NCBI GenBank assembly: GCA_947630315.1
Contig: CANRHA010000082.1
Location: forward strand, 1-7,495
DNA: 7,495 bases
DNA from: an uncultured Clostridia bacterium
GTDB taxonomy: Bacteria; Bacillota; Clostridia; Oscillospirales; Ruminococcaceae
Reading direction: 5' to 3'
The notes under the pieces were generated by a model. It worked only from the letters and a program-made list of their open reading frames with translations, did no database searches and had not been told where the DNA came from. Every line of letters starts with the position of its first letter. Positions within the stretch are counted from its first letter, which is position 1. The position numbers and the translations under genes were made by a program. Below are positions 1 through 5,860 of this stretch, piece after piece.

Positions 1-417
1 CCGATCCTGCAAAAAGCTGAGTTTTTTTATGTCTTTTGAATCTATAAGCGCCTCTACAAGCGGCATACCGAGCGCGCGGACTATATAAAACACAGTCGCC
101 TCGCCGGCAAGAGTGCCCAAAAGACAGAGAACCGTTCCCCAGAATCCCCCGAACAGAACGCCGCCGAGTATCTGGATCACCGCGCCGGGTATAAGCGCAA
201 CGACTATCTGTAAAACCTGTAGCAGTAAGAACACAGCAACGCCGAGGACGAGGTTGTTATCGACAAGGGCTTCAAGCCTTGCGCGGCCCTCGTCGCTTGC
301 AAGCATAGGCACAAGCGGCAGACATGCGGCCGTCAGCGCCAGCATTACGACAATAAAGATCACAAGCGCGGTTATCCTTATTATTTTCTTGTGTTTTTCG
401 CTGATGCGTTTGCCCAT
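1..417 (-). CDS. TVP38/TMEM64 (VTT-domain) family membrane protein, N-terminal part
   Basis: This is a partial gene: 139 codons are open from the ATG at 417 to the left edge, and the C-terminus lies outside the window. A basic start (MGKRISEKHKK) is followed by a first membrane helix at about residues 12-37. The VTT-type core follows, with a hydrophobic stretch containing ALIPGAVIQILGGVLFGG (about residues 71-88), then a glycine-spaced helix (GTLAGEATVFYIVRALG) ending in the conserved Arg-x-x-Gly. That pattern is typical of the YdjX/TVP38/DedA superfamily, whose members act in membrane homeostasis, lipid scrambling or transport; the substrate is not predictable here. An in-frame stop lies directly before the ATG, so no longer start exists. 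A GGAAGGAAG ribosome site overlaps the end of the upstream gene, whose stop is only 8 bp away, so the two are probably co-transcribed. The family call is fairly sure; the specific role is unknown. Confidence 0.82.
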   Translation of the reverse strand, partial: MGKRISEKHKKIIRITALVIFIVVMLALTAACLPLVPMLASDEGRARLEALVDNNLVLGVAVFLLLQVLQIVVALIPGAVIQILGGVLFGGFWGTVLCLLGTLAGEATVFYIVRALGMPLVEALIDSKDIKKLSFLQDR

Positions 418-425
418 TTAAGGCA

Positions 426-953
426 TCACTTCCTTCCGAAAATTGTTTTCCGGAGCTTCTTGACGTAAAGTCTTGATACGTTTCGCAGAGCAAATTCATA
501 TAACACCGCAACCGCGTTTCCCATCAAAAGCAGAAGCGGAGCCGTCCATTGTCCGAAGTCGTCGAGGGTGACGGCGGTAAAAAGCTTTATAAGTATAAAG
601 TACCCGGCGATCATTGAGATATTGAAGAAACCTATTCTGAGTACCCACTGAAAGGCGACGCTTTTAAGCTTTGAGATGTATACGTTTATTATCGGGTAGC
701 AGCCGAAAAACGCCGCGAACACCATAGCCGCCTCTTTATCGGGCGATAGAAACAGCGCAAGCAGAGATGTGCTTATATAGGATACAACAGCGGTTTTTGT
801 TCCGCATTCGTAGTTTAAAACGAATATCAGCAGGCTTGAAAGCATCGGCGAAACGAAAACGAACAAAGGAAAGAATCCTACGGCAAATATAAGCAGTATG
901 CAGAGCGCGGTCACTATTCCGCCGAGAGCTATCTGAAAGCTGAGCTTTTTCAA
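426..953 (-). CDS. Conserved multi-pass membrane protein of unknown function
   Basis: I do not recognise a named gene here. The 175-residue product is almost entirely hydrophobic, with about five or six membrane segments (roughly residues 7-28, 29-48, 53-70, 75-93, 103-125 and 136-156) and a basic C-terminal tail (RLYVKKLRKTIFGRK). The pattern of small helices, with a loop reading LSPDKEAA and then FFGCYPIIN at 69-90, recalls substrate-binding (S) subunits of ECF-type vitamin transporters. That is only a resemblance and no ECF partner is visible nearby. The start is a TTG: a GGAAGG ribosome site at 962-967 sits 8 nt before it, whereas the nearby ATG at 960-958 is out of frame and too close to that site. 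It has its own promoter (980-1008) and is followed after 8 bp by the VTT-domain gene, suggesting a two-gene membrane-protein unit. Confidence 0.8.
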   Translation of the reverse strand: MKKLSFQIALGGIVTALCILLIFAVGFFPLFVFVSPMLSSLLIFVLNYECGTKTAVVSYISTSLLALFLSPDKEAAMVFAAFFGCYPIINVYISKLKSVAFQWVLRIGFFNISMIAGYFILIKLFTAVTLDDFGQWTAPLLLLMGNAVAVLYEFALRNVSRLYVKKLRKTIFGRK

Positions 954-961
954 CCGCCATA

Positions 962-969
962 CCTTCCTT
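962..969 (-). promoter_or_regulatory. Ribosome binding site that selects the TTG start at 953
   Basis: On the minus strand the sequence reads AAGGAAGG. Its GGAAGG core ends 8 nt before the TTG at 953-951, which is normal spacing. The only nearby ATG (960-958) is a single base from this site and in another frame, so it is unlikely to be used. Confidence 0.6.
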
Positions 970-979
970 CGATGTCTGA

Positions 980-1008
980 ATTATAAACCCGATTTTATTA
1001 AGAATCAA
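980..1008 (-). promoter_or_regulatory. Sigma-A-type promoter for the 953-to-1 membrane-protein unit
   Basis: Minus strand: a -35 box TTGATT at 1008-1003 (4 of 6 consensus matches), a 17-bp spacer, and a perfect -10 box TATAAT at 985-980. Transcription would start near 973, about 20 nt before the TTG start codon. A direct repeat (1018-1036) lies just upstream of the -35 box. Confidence 0.72.
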
Positions 1009-1017
1009 CAGCAAAAA

Positions 1018-1036
1018 GATTAAGATTTGATTAAGA
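1018..1036 (-). repeat. 8-bp direct repeat with 11-bp period upstream of a promoter
   Basis: The minus strand carries TCTTAATC, AAA, TCTTAATC, two perfect copies one helical turn apart (1036-1029 and 1025-1018). They sit 10-28 bp upstream of the -35 box of the promoter at 980-1008 and directly after the end of the preceding operon. The 954-1043 gap otherwise holds only that promoter, the ribosome site and an A/T-rich stretch. No strong intrinsic terminator for the upstream operon is visible; at most there is a weak AAAAG...CTTTT pairing around these repeats. Confidence 0.6.
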
Positions 1037-1043
1037 CTTTTGA

Positions 1044-1418
1044 TCACTTCGAGCTTTTGCAGCTCTCGCAGCCCCCGAAAATGTCGGATATAGGCTCTAA
1101 AATATTGCCTTCCTTAATAAGCCTGAGCTTTTTTGCGGGTTCATCGCTCCCCAGCTCAAATACCGCCTTTTCGACGCCCTTCATAGCCGCAAGGAAAAGA
1201 ATGCTCCTTATTATCCCGTCGGAGAGCATAAGGTCGCCGCCGTCGGAGATCTTATATACCGTTATCTGCTCTGGTTCAAGCCGGTATATCCCGTAGCCGT
1301 CAATTAGGTCGCCGTTTACCGCTTCGGAGATACTTACCCCGTCGGCCTCGCTCAATCCGAGGCTTTTAAGTACGTCTTCGTAGCCGTCAACGCCGTCTTT
1401 TTTTATTATCTGAAGCAT
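1044..1418 (-). CDS. Small conserved hypothetical protein, possibly GNAT-fold-like, with CxxC tail
   Basis: The product has 124 residues and I do not recognise a characterised gene. The centre reads as a beta strand (EQITVYKISD, 50-59), a loop and a helix (SDGIIRSILFLAAMKGVE, 66-83), then a strand (KAVFELG). This order resembles the acetyl-CoA-binding part of GNAT acetyltransferases, but the usual glycine-rich loop is not clear. The C-terminus ends in GGCESCKSSK, with a Cys117-x-x-Cys120 pair that could bind metal or be redox-active. A GGGGAG ribosome site lies 7 nt before the ATG, inside the end of rluB, so translation is probably coupled: the first 32 bp overlap rluB in another frame. It is the last gene of the main operon. 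Existence is well supported; function is unknown. Confidence 0.78.
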   Translation of the reverse strand: MLQIIKKDGVDGYEDVLKSLGLSEADGVSISEAVNGDLIDGYGIYRLEPEQITVYKISDGGDLMLSDGIIRSILFLAAMKGVEKAVFELGSDEPAKKLRLIKEGNILEPISDIFGGCESCKSSK

Positions 1419-2154
1419 TTTTTGTCTCCCCTTTTCTTATACTTGCCTTTATCGAAGATACCTCCTGAGGCGTAAGCTCGCGGTATTCGCCCGGCTTTAA
1501 CATTCCGAGCCTCAGCGGCCCCACGGAGATCCTTTTAAGCCGCGCTACTTCAAGCCCTACCGCCTCGCACATCTTTCTTATCTGGCGGTTGCGGCCCTCT
1601 CTTATCGTTATCAAAAGAACCGTCCTGCCCGGCTCCTCGGTTATTACGGATACCGTTGCGGGCAGAGTTTTTTCGCCGTCTATTTCAACGCCGCCGGAGA
1701 GCCGGGAGACCTGTTCCTCGGTTACGCCCGAGCGCACCGTTACCCGGTATGTCTTCTGAATATGCCCCGAGGGGTGCATAATGCTGTTTGCAAAGTCGCC
1801 GTCGTTGGTAAACAGCAAAAGCCCCTCCGAGTTTCGGTCGAGCCTTCCCACAGGAAAAACCCTTACCTTAACGTCCTTCATAAGGCCCATTACGCAGCGG
1901 CGTTCAAGTTCGTCCTGCGTGGTGGTGACGTATCCCCGGGGCTTGTTAAGCATATAGTATACATACTCGGTCTTAAGCGGGGCGTCGATATTTACCCCGT
2001 CGACCGAAATTATATCGGCAGAGATATCCGCTTTATCTCCGAGCTTGCATTCTCTGCCGTTCACCTTTACTCTTCCGGCCGCGATAAGCTCCTCGGCTTT
2101 TCTCCGGGAGCAATATCCGCAGCCGCTGAGAATTTTCTGCAATCTTTCTTCCAT
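1387..2154 (-). CDS. rluB: Pseudouridine synthase of the RsuA/RluB family
   Basis: This enzyme isomerises uridine to pseudouridine in ribosomal RNA; the RluB branch acts on 23S rRNA. The 255-residue product has an N-terminal S4 RNA-binding domain (about 2-50, with LQKILSGCGYCSRRKAEELI). A catalytic domain (about 65-235) follows, with the family motif GRLDRNSEGLLLFTNDG starting at residue 103; Asp106 is the expected catalytic aspartate. The KTYRV motif (134-138), GRNRQIRKMCEAVG (187-200) and the closing LKPGEYRELT complete the fold. A lysine/arginine tail (251-255) may add RNA affinity. GGAG lies 6 nt before the ATG. The gene follows the D,D-carboxypeptidase gene by 23 bp and overlaps the next gene by 32 bp. 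In Bacillus subtilis rluB sits in the same neighbourhood downstream of scpAB and dacB, which supports the RluB assignment over other paralogues; the exact target uridine is not provable from sequence. Confidence 0.93.
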   Translation of the reverse strand: MEERLQKILSGCGYCSRRKAEELIAAGRVKVNGRECKLGDKADISADIISVDGVNIDAPLKTEYVYYMLNKPRGYVTTTQDELERRCVMGLMKDVKVRVFPVGRLDRNSEGLLLFTNDGDFANSIMHPSGHIQKTYRVTVRSGVTEEQVSRLSGGVEIDGEKTLPATVSVITEEPGRTVLLITIREGRNRQIRKMCEAVGLEVARLKRISVGPLRLGMLKPGEYRELTPQEVSSIKASIRKGETKNASDNKKRRR

Positions 2155-2177
2155 TTATGTCTCCGTTTTTAATGTCT

Positions 2178-3248
2178 TTATTCGGGTATATCTTTGGCGA
2201 GCCTAAGCTCAGAGATACCGAGCACCCCGCCGTCAAGATAATATATTATCTGCCCTTCTGTCCGCCCTTTTTCCGATGGCGGGTATATGAACCGGGGTAT
2301 GATGACCGAGGTCTCGATCCTTTCGGATTCGCCCTTTTCAAGATCGAACCAAATTTTATCGCTTATTAAAACCGCTTCGTGTTCCGGACCTCCGGCGGTT
2401 GGAACCCTATAGCTTTCGCCGCCGAGTTCCACCCTTTCGAGCATTGAAAACCCGTAGTCAAAAAGCGCCTGATGGTCTATCCAGTCGGTAGAATCGCCCA
2501 GAGTCACGCAGATCAGGTTTATACCGTTTCGCTCACACGCAGAAATAAGGCATCTTCCGGCCTTGTCGGTGAAGCCCGTTTTAACGCCGTATGCGCCCTC
2601 GCAGGTATTAAGAAGCTTGTTGGTGTTGTAAAGCTCTACGCTTCGCCCGCCGAGGTCAAGGGATATCTTCTTTGTAGAACATATCTCCCTGAAGACTTCA
2701 TTTTTCAGGGCGTACGCCGTGAGCTTGGCCATGTCCTCCGCAGTCGAGTAGTGCATATCGGTGTTGTCGTCAAGCCCCGACGGGGTGACGAAATGAGTCG
2801 AGTTAAGACCCAATTCCGCGGCCTTTTTGTTCATCAGATCAACAAAGCTCTCAACGCTGCCCGAAACGGCGACAGCCGCCGCGTTTGCAGCGTCGTTTCC
2901 GCTCGGCAGAAGCATACCGTAGCAGAGTATCCTCTTTGAAACGGTATCGCCGTCCATGAGGCCCATAGACGAGCCTTCAACGCGTATAGCTTCGCTGTCA
3001 ACGGTAAAGCTGCGGTCGATGTCGCCCGATTCTATCGTTAAAATCGCGCTCATGATCTTGGTCGTGCTCGCCATCTGAAGCTTTGCGCCCGCGTTTTTAG
3101 AGTATAAAACCCTGCCGCTTTCCGGGTCGATCAGAATTGCGCCCTTGGCGTTTGTAACTACTTCTTCCGCTCTTAAATTTATACAGATAACTGTTGCTAT
3201 GGCAACAAGACATATTAAACAGACTACCAGTCTTTTTACATATTCCAT
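2178..3248 (-). CDS. dacB: Serine-type D-alanyl-D-alanine carboxypeptidase (low-molecular-weight PBP, DacB/DacF type)
   Basis: This exported penicillin-binding protein trims the terminal D-alanine from peptidoglycan stem pentapeptides. The 356-residue product has a signal peptide or membrane anchor at 6-27 (probable cleavage near Arg26-Ala27). The peptidase S11 domain (about 30-255) shows all three active-site motifs: Ser61-Thr-Thr-Lys64 (nucleophile and general base), Ser116-Gly-Asn118, and Lys223-Thr-Gly225. A beta-rich PBP5 C-terminal-type domain follows (about 270-350). I see no obvious C-terminal amphipathic anchor, so retention may depend on an uncleaved N-terminal helix. A GGGAGG ribosome site lies 7 nt before the ATG but is buried in a 13-bp hairpin (3249-3284). 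The position between ytfJ and rluB in an scpAB operon matches B. subtilis dacB, a sporulation enzyme. dacF or a vegetative role remains possible; the enzyme class is near certain, the symbol less so. Confidence 0.93.
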   Translation of the reverse strand: MEYVKRLVVCLICLVAIATVICINLRAEEVVTNAKGAILIDPESGRVLYSKNAGAKLQMASTTKIMSAILTIESGDIDRSFTVDSEAIRVEGSSMGLMDGDTVSKRILCYGMLLPSGNDAANAAAVAVSGSVESFVDLMNKKAAELGLNSTHFVTPSGLDDNTDMHYSTAEDMAKLTAYALKNEVFREICSTKKISLDLGGRSVELYNTNKLLNTCEGAYGVKTGFTDKAGRCLISACERNGINLICVTLGDSTDWIDHQALFDYGFSMLERVELGGESYRVPTAGGPEHEAVLISDKIWFDLEKGESERIETSVIIPRFIYPPSEKGRTEGQIIYYLDGGVLGISELRLAKDIPE

Positions 3249-3284
3249 AAACTATCCTCCCGATTAAGTCTGGGAGAATAGTTT
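3249..3284 (-). promoter_or_regulatory. Hairpin sequestering the Shine-Dalgarno site of the D,D-carboxypeptidase gene
   Basis: In the minus-strand transcript, AAACTATTCTCCC (3284-3272) pairs with GGGAGGATAGTTT (3261-3249) across a 10-nt loop, giving 13 consecutive pairs of which one is U-G. The right arm contains the GGGAGG ribosome site and ends directly against the ATG at 3248. No U-run follows the stem, so it is not an intrinsic terminator. The left arm begins 28 nt after the ytfJ stop, probably too far for a terminating ribosome to open it. Confidence 0.68.
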
Positions 3285-3303
3285 GCGCCGGTATGTCTGA
3301 AAA
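3275..3303 (-). promoter_or_regulatory. Weak candidate internal promoter before the D,D-carboxypeptidase gene
   Basis: Minus strand: TTTTCA at 3303-3298, a 17-bp spacer and TATTCT at 3280-3275, each matching 4 of 6 sigma-A consensus positions. A start near 3268 would lie in the loop of the adjoining hairpin. In nearly the same place GTATT (3307-3303), 17 bp and CAAACTA (3285-3279) resemble a forespore sigma-factor site with one mismatch per box. Neither is strong and chance matches are likely. Confidence 0.22.
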
Positions 3304-3312
3304 ATACGCCGT

Positions 3313-3729
3313 TTATTCCTCTACAGGCTCCTCGTCGGCTGGTTCCTCGGCAGATTTTCCCTTTGAAATTATCCCCGCGATCTTATCTACAACATCGGGA
3401 ATAAGCGCTAAAGCGGCGTTTTCCTTGGGGGCGTTTATGGTCATCTGCAAAAGCTTTACGTTTCCGTCCGGCATGATGGTAATAAATGCTATCGGCTGGA
3501 TAGAAACTCCGCCGCCGGCTCCTCCGCCGAAAAGATCTTTTGCCTGCTTTGTCGGAAGGTCTGAGCCGCCCGAGCCGAAGCCTACGCTGATCTTGGAGAC
3601 GGGAATGATGGTGGTGCCGTTCTGAGTTACGATCGGCTTGCCGATGACCGTTTCGGTGTCGGCGACCTCTTTGATCTTCTCGATAGCGGTTTTTACCAGA
3701 ATTTCAAGGTTTGTGCTCTTTTCATTCAT
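3313..3729 (-). CDS. ytfJ: YtfJ/GerW family spore protein
   Basis: Members of this family (GerW in B. subtilis) are linked to sporulation and spore germination, although the family also occurs outside well-studied spore formers; the biochemical role is unknown. The 138-residue product begins with a helix (LEILVKTAIEKIKEVADT). The signature region follows: TVIGKPI at 27-33, GTTIIPVSKISVGFGSGG at 38-55, the glycine run FGGGAGGGVSIQPIAF (67-82) and IMPDGNVKLLQM. A variable, acidic tail (KSAEEPADEEPVEE) ends it. I chose the ATG at 3729 because AAAGGAG lies upstream (10 nt away) and family members start about here; an in-frame TTG at 3759 would lie inside the upstream gene without need. The start overlaps the end of the DUF2953 gene by 8 bp (ATGAATGA), suggesting translational coupling. 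Confidence 0.92.
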   Translation of the reverse strand: MNEKSTNLEILVKTAIEKIKEVADTETVIGKPIVTQNGTTIIPVSKISVGFGSGGSDLPTKQAKDLFGGGAGGGVSIQPIAFITIMPDGNVKLLQMTINAPKENAALALIPDVVDKIAGIISKGKSAEEPADEEPVEE

Positions 3730-4555
3730 TTGTTGCTTTCTCCTTTGCCAATTTATCAAGTTTTTTCATGCTCTTTCTTATTTTGAGATAATACACGCCT
3801 ACATACGCCGCCAAAGCTATAACCGCGCTCGGCCTGACGTATACCGCGGTGTAAAAATCAATGTCAAAGCGCTTGTTTTCGTAATCGCATTTTATCTCGG
3901 TAGAATCTATCTTAACGCTGAAAATGCAGCATAGCAGCCCTATCGCCGAATACACCGCCGCGTTTATCTTCCCGAAGTTCATTCCGGCCTTGTAGGGGTC
4001 CTCGTTTCCTACGGTCAGATCAAGCTTGAGATCGTAGAACCTAATAAGCTTTAAAAGCTTTTTGAACGCCTTTTTCCCGGCGGGAATGTACTTTTTATAC
4101 TCGTTGAACTGCTCTAACAGCGTCGGCTTGATTTCTTTGGGCTTGTCTTCGTCATTCTCGGCTTTTTCGTCATTTTCTGCGCTTTCGGCTTCTTTCGGCT
4201 GATCTTCGCCGGGTTTTTCCGGCTCCTGCAGCTTGTTTTCATCATCTGCGGGCGGGTCTTCCTGCGAAGGGATATCTGCAATAGGAGCCTCCGTCGGATC
4301 CGCCTCGTCAAGCTCGGTAAGAACTATCTCCGGCTCGCTCGGGGGCTGTTCGGCGCCGCCGTCGGCTTTTGCGTCATCTTTGCCGCCTTTATCTGGGAGA
4401 CTGAGGCTGTAAAGCTTTATCCCGAGGTACTTGACGTTTATATCGAGGCCGGATCTATCCGCTCTTATATACGCCTTGACCGAAAAATGCAGCAGAATAA
4501 CTATTACGGCTATCAGCGCCGCAATAACGCCGAGGATTATCCATAGGACGGTCAT
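3722..4555 (-). CDS. DUF2953 domain membrane protein with long acidic linker
   Basis: The 277-residue product has an N-terminal membrane helix (3-23), a short beta-rich segment (RSGLDINVKYLGIKLYSLSL, 34-53) and a highly charged, proline-rich linker (about 56-145) dominated by Glu, Asp, Lys and Pro. The DUF2953 part follows (about 165-245), with the typical DLKLDLTVGNEDPYKAGMNFG start, a hydrophobic helix at 197-213 and another at 239-257. The tail is basic (KIRKSMKKLDKLAKEK). Family function is unknown; members commonly stand next to ytfJ in Clostridia and Bacilli, which hints at an envelope or sporulation link. GGAG lies 6 nt before the ATG, in the 15-bp gap after scpB. The end overlaps ytfJ by 8 bp. 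The linker makes this protein longer than the bare domain needs. Confidence 0.85.
   Translation of the reverse strand: MTVLWIILGVIAALIAVIVILLHFSVKAYIRADRSGLDINVKYLGIKLYSLSLPDKGGKDDAKADGGAEQPPSEPEIVLTELDEADPTEAPIADIPSQEDPPADDENKLQEPEKPGEDQPKEAESAENDEKAENDEDKPKEIKPTLLEQFNEYKKYIPAGKKAFKKLLKLIRFYDLKLDLTVGNEDPYKAGMNFGKINAAVYSAIGLLCCIFSVKIDSTEIKCDYENKRFDIDFYTAVYVRPSAVIALAAYVGVYYLKIRKSMKKLDKLAKEKATNE
4145..4180 (-). repeat. Imperfect 18-bp tandem repeat inside the DUF2953 gene
   Basis: Two adjacent 18-bp units encode AENDEK and AENDED (residues 126-137), differing at a few mostly third-codon positions. They lie within the acidic linker and suggest local duplication as one way that the linker grew. 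Confidence 0.55.
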
Positions 4556-4570
4556 ATCCTGCTCCTTTCG

Positions 4571-5122
4571 TCATTCCTCTGAGGCGACATCGTCAAAGGT
4601 CATCTGCGAATTGCCGCTCGGCAGCGGCGGCAGATCGTTTATCGAGGCAAGGCCGAAGCACCTCAGAAAGTTTGCGGTGGTCTTAAACGTGACCGGCCTG
4701 CCCGGAACGTCGAGCCTTCCGGCCTCCTCGATGAGTTCCTTTTCAAGCAGATTCGATATGACCCCGCTTGAATCCACTCCCCTTACGTCTTCGACAAAGC
4801 TTCTTGTAACAGGCTGATTGTAAGCGATTATTGTGAGCGCCTCCATCGCCGCGGGAGACAGAGTTGCCGTGCGCTTTGATTCAAGCGCGGTCCTGATGTA
4901 CGGGGCGTAGGCTTCTTTTGTCGCGAGCTGATAGGAGTCCTCAAGCTTTAAAACTTCAAGGGCCGAGCCGCGCTCGGAGTAGTTTGCGTTTAACATCGTC
5001 ACAAGCTTGTGAACGTCCGCCGTCTCGACTCCTGCGCCGAGGGCAAGGCGTTCAAAGTCTATCGGCTCGCCGCTTGCAAACAAAATTGCCTCTATTACTG
5101 ATATTTTTTCTTCAAGCTGCAC
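4571..5122 (-). CDS. scpB: Segregation and condensation protein B
   Basis: ScpB dimers bind the kleisin ScpA and, with SMC, form the bacterial condensin that compacts and separates chromosomes at the nucleoid. The 183-residue product has two winged-helix domains. The first spans about 1-80 and opens with EAILFASGEP (11-20). The second spans about 86-160 and carries LSPAAMEALTIIAYNQPVTR (88-107), the RGVDSS segment and GRPVTFKTTANFLRCFGL (141-158). The closing INDLPPLP is the typical family end. The start is a GTG at 5122, two bases after the scpA stop. An AGGAT site 5 nt upstream overlaps the end of scpA, so the two subunits are probably translationally coupled. Length and motifs fit the family fully. 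Confidence 0.95.
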   Translation of the reverse strand: MQLEEKISVIEAILFASGEPIDFERLALGAGVETADVHKLVTMLNANYSERGSALEVLKLEDSYQLATKEAYAPYIRTALESKRTATLSPAAMEALTIIAYNQPVTRSFVEDVRGVDSSGVISNLLEKELIEEAGRLDVPGRPVTFKTTANFLRCFGLASINDLPPLPSGNSQMTFDDVASEE

Positions 5123-5124
5123 TG

Positions 5125-5853
5125 TTATCCTGCCTCGCTTTCTTTGCGGCGCTTTGATGTGCGGTCAAAGGTGATCTCGGTGTTGTCGTCGTTTAAAGAT
5201 ATCCTGCCCGACTTGGTGAGTTCGAGTATCGCGAGAAATGTCGCTATTTTTTCCGATTTGTCGGTCATGCCGGTGTAAAGCTCGTCCATTCCGCATTTGC
5301 CGGTTTTATAGAGCCGCCTTAATACATAAAGTATCTTCGACGTTACCGAAACTATCCTGCGCGAAACTATCGGTCTGAACGCCGAGGCCTGTACCGGGCT
5401 GTTCCGGGATTTTAAGCTCGATATCCCGAAAAACGCCGCCAAAAGATCGTCGGGGCTGTGGGTCTGGGTGTATGTCTTTACTATTTTAAGCTCGGAGGGC
5501 TTTTTTACATATACCGCGTCGCCCCGATAAATTTCCCTGAGCCTTGCGGCCGCCTGCTTACAAAGAGAATACTCTATAAGTCTGCCCTGAAGCTCCCGCT
5601 TTAACTCGGCAGCTTCTTCATGCTTAGGCAGCAGCGAGAGGGTCTTTATAAGTATCAGCCTCGCGGCCATCTCCAAAAACTCGCCGGCATATTCAAAGTC
5701 CTGCTCCTCGAGGCCGTCGATATATTCAAGATATTGGTCGAGCAGCAGAGATATCCTGATGTCGTTTATGTTGAGCTTGTGCTTTGAAATAAGGAACAGA
5801 AGCAGGTCGAGCGGGCCTTCAAAGCTGTCAAGCCTGTATGAGACGTTATTCAT
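5125..5853 (-). CDS. scpA: Segregation and condensation protein A (kleisin)
   Basis: ScpA is the kleisin subunit that bridges the SMC heads and binds ScpB. The 242-residue product shows the N-terminal kleisin signature YRLDSFEGPLDLLLFLI (6-22), followed by LNINDI, and the conserved helix EFLEMAARLILIKTLSLLP (58-76). A less conserved middle links to a C-terminal winged helix (about 165-232) with IATFLAILELTKSGRISL (203-220), the part expected to contact SMC. The basic tail (TSKRRKESEAG) ends just before scpB. The ATG is preceded by GAGGT, which overlaps the stop of the M50 protease gene, with a 7-bp intergenic gap. Length is normal for the family. No smc gene is visible in the window, as is usual. 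Confidence 0.95.
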   Translation of the reverse strand: MNNVSYRLDSFEGPLDLLLFLISKHKLNINDIRISLLLDQYLEYIDGLEEQDFEYAGEFLEMAARLILIKTLSLLPKHEEAAELKRELQGRLIEYSLCKQAAARLREIYRGDAVYVKKPSELKIVKTYTQTHSPDDLLAAFFGISSLKSRNSPVQASAFRPIVSRRIVSVTSKILYVLRRLYKTGKCGMDELYTGMTDKSEKIATFLAILELTKSGRISLNDDNTEITFDRTSKRRKESEAG

Positions 5854-5860
5854 CTTTACC

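Noticed and set aside
113..421. 102-codon plus-strand frame at the left edge
   Set aside because: The minus strand here encodes a clear VTT-domain protein; the plus frame has low-complexity Ser/Thr/Pro composition and no ribosome site.
1010..1043. Possible terminator after the main operon
   Set aside because: Only a short, interrupted A/U pairing can be drawn, without a GC-rich stem, so I do not call a terminator; read-through into the 953 gene remains possible.
736..1047. 103-codon minus-strand frame across the promoter gap and the start of the 175-residue membrane protein
   Set aside because: It crosses a strong promoter and shares DNA with a more convincing frame that has proper membrane segments and a spaced ribosome site.
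3730..3759. Upstream in-frame TTG start for ytfJ
   Set aside because: It would add ten residues inside the preceding gene; the ATG at 3729 has an AAAGGAG site and fits the family start.
4114..4311. 65-codon minus-strand frame encoding a very Arg/Lys-rich protein
   Set aside because: It is the frame-shifted reading of the repetitive acidic linker of the DUF2953 gene; it has no family resemblance and lies wholly inside a well-supported gene.
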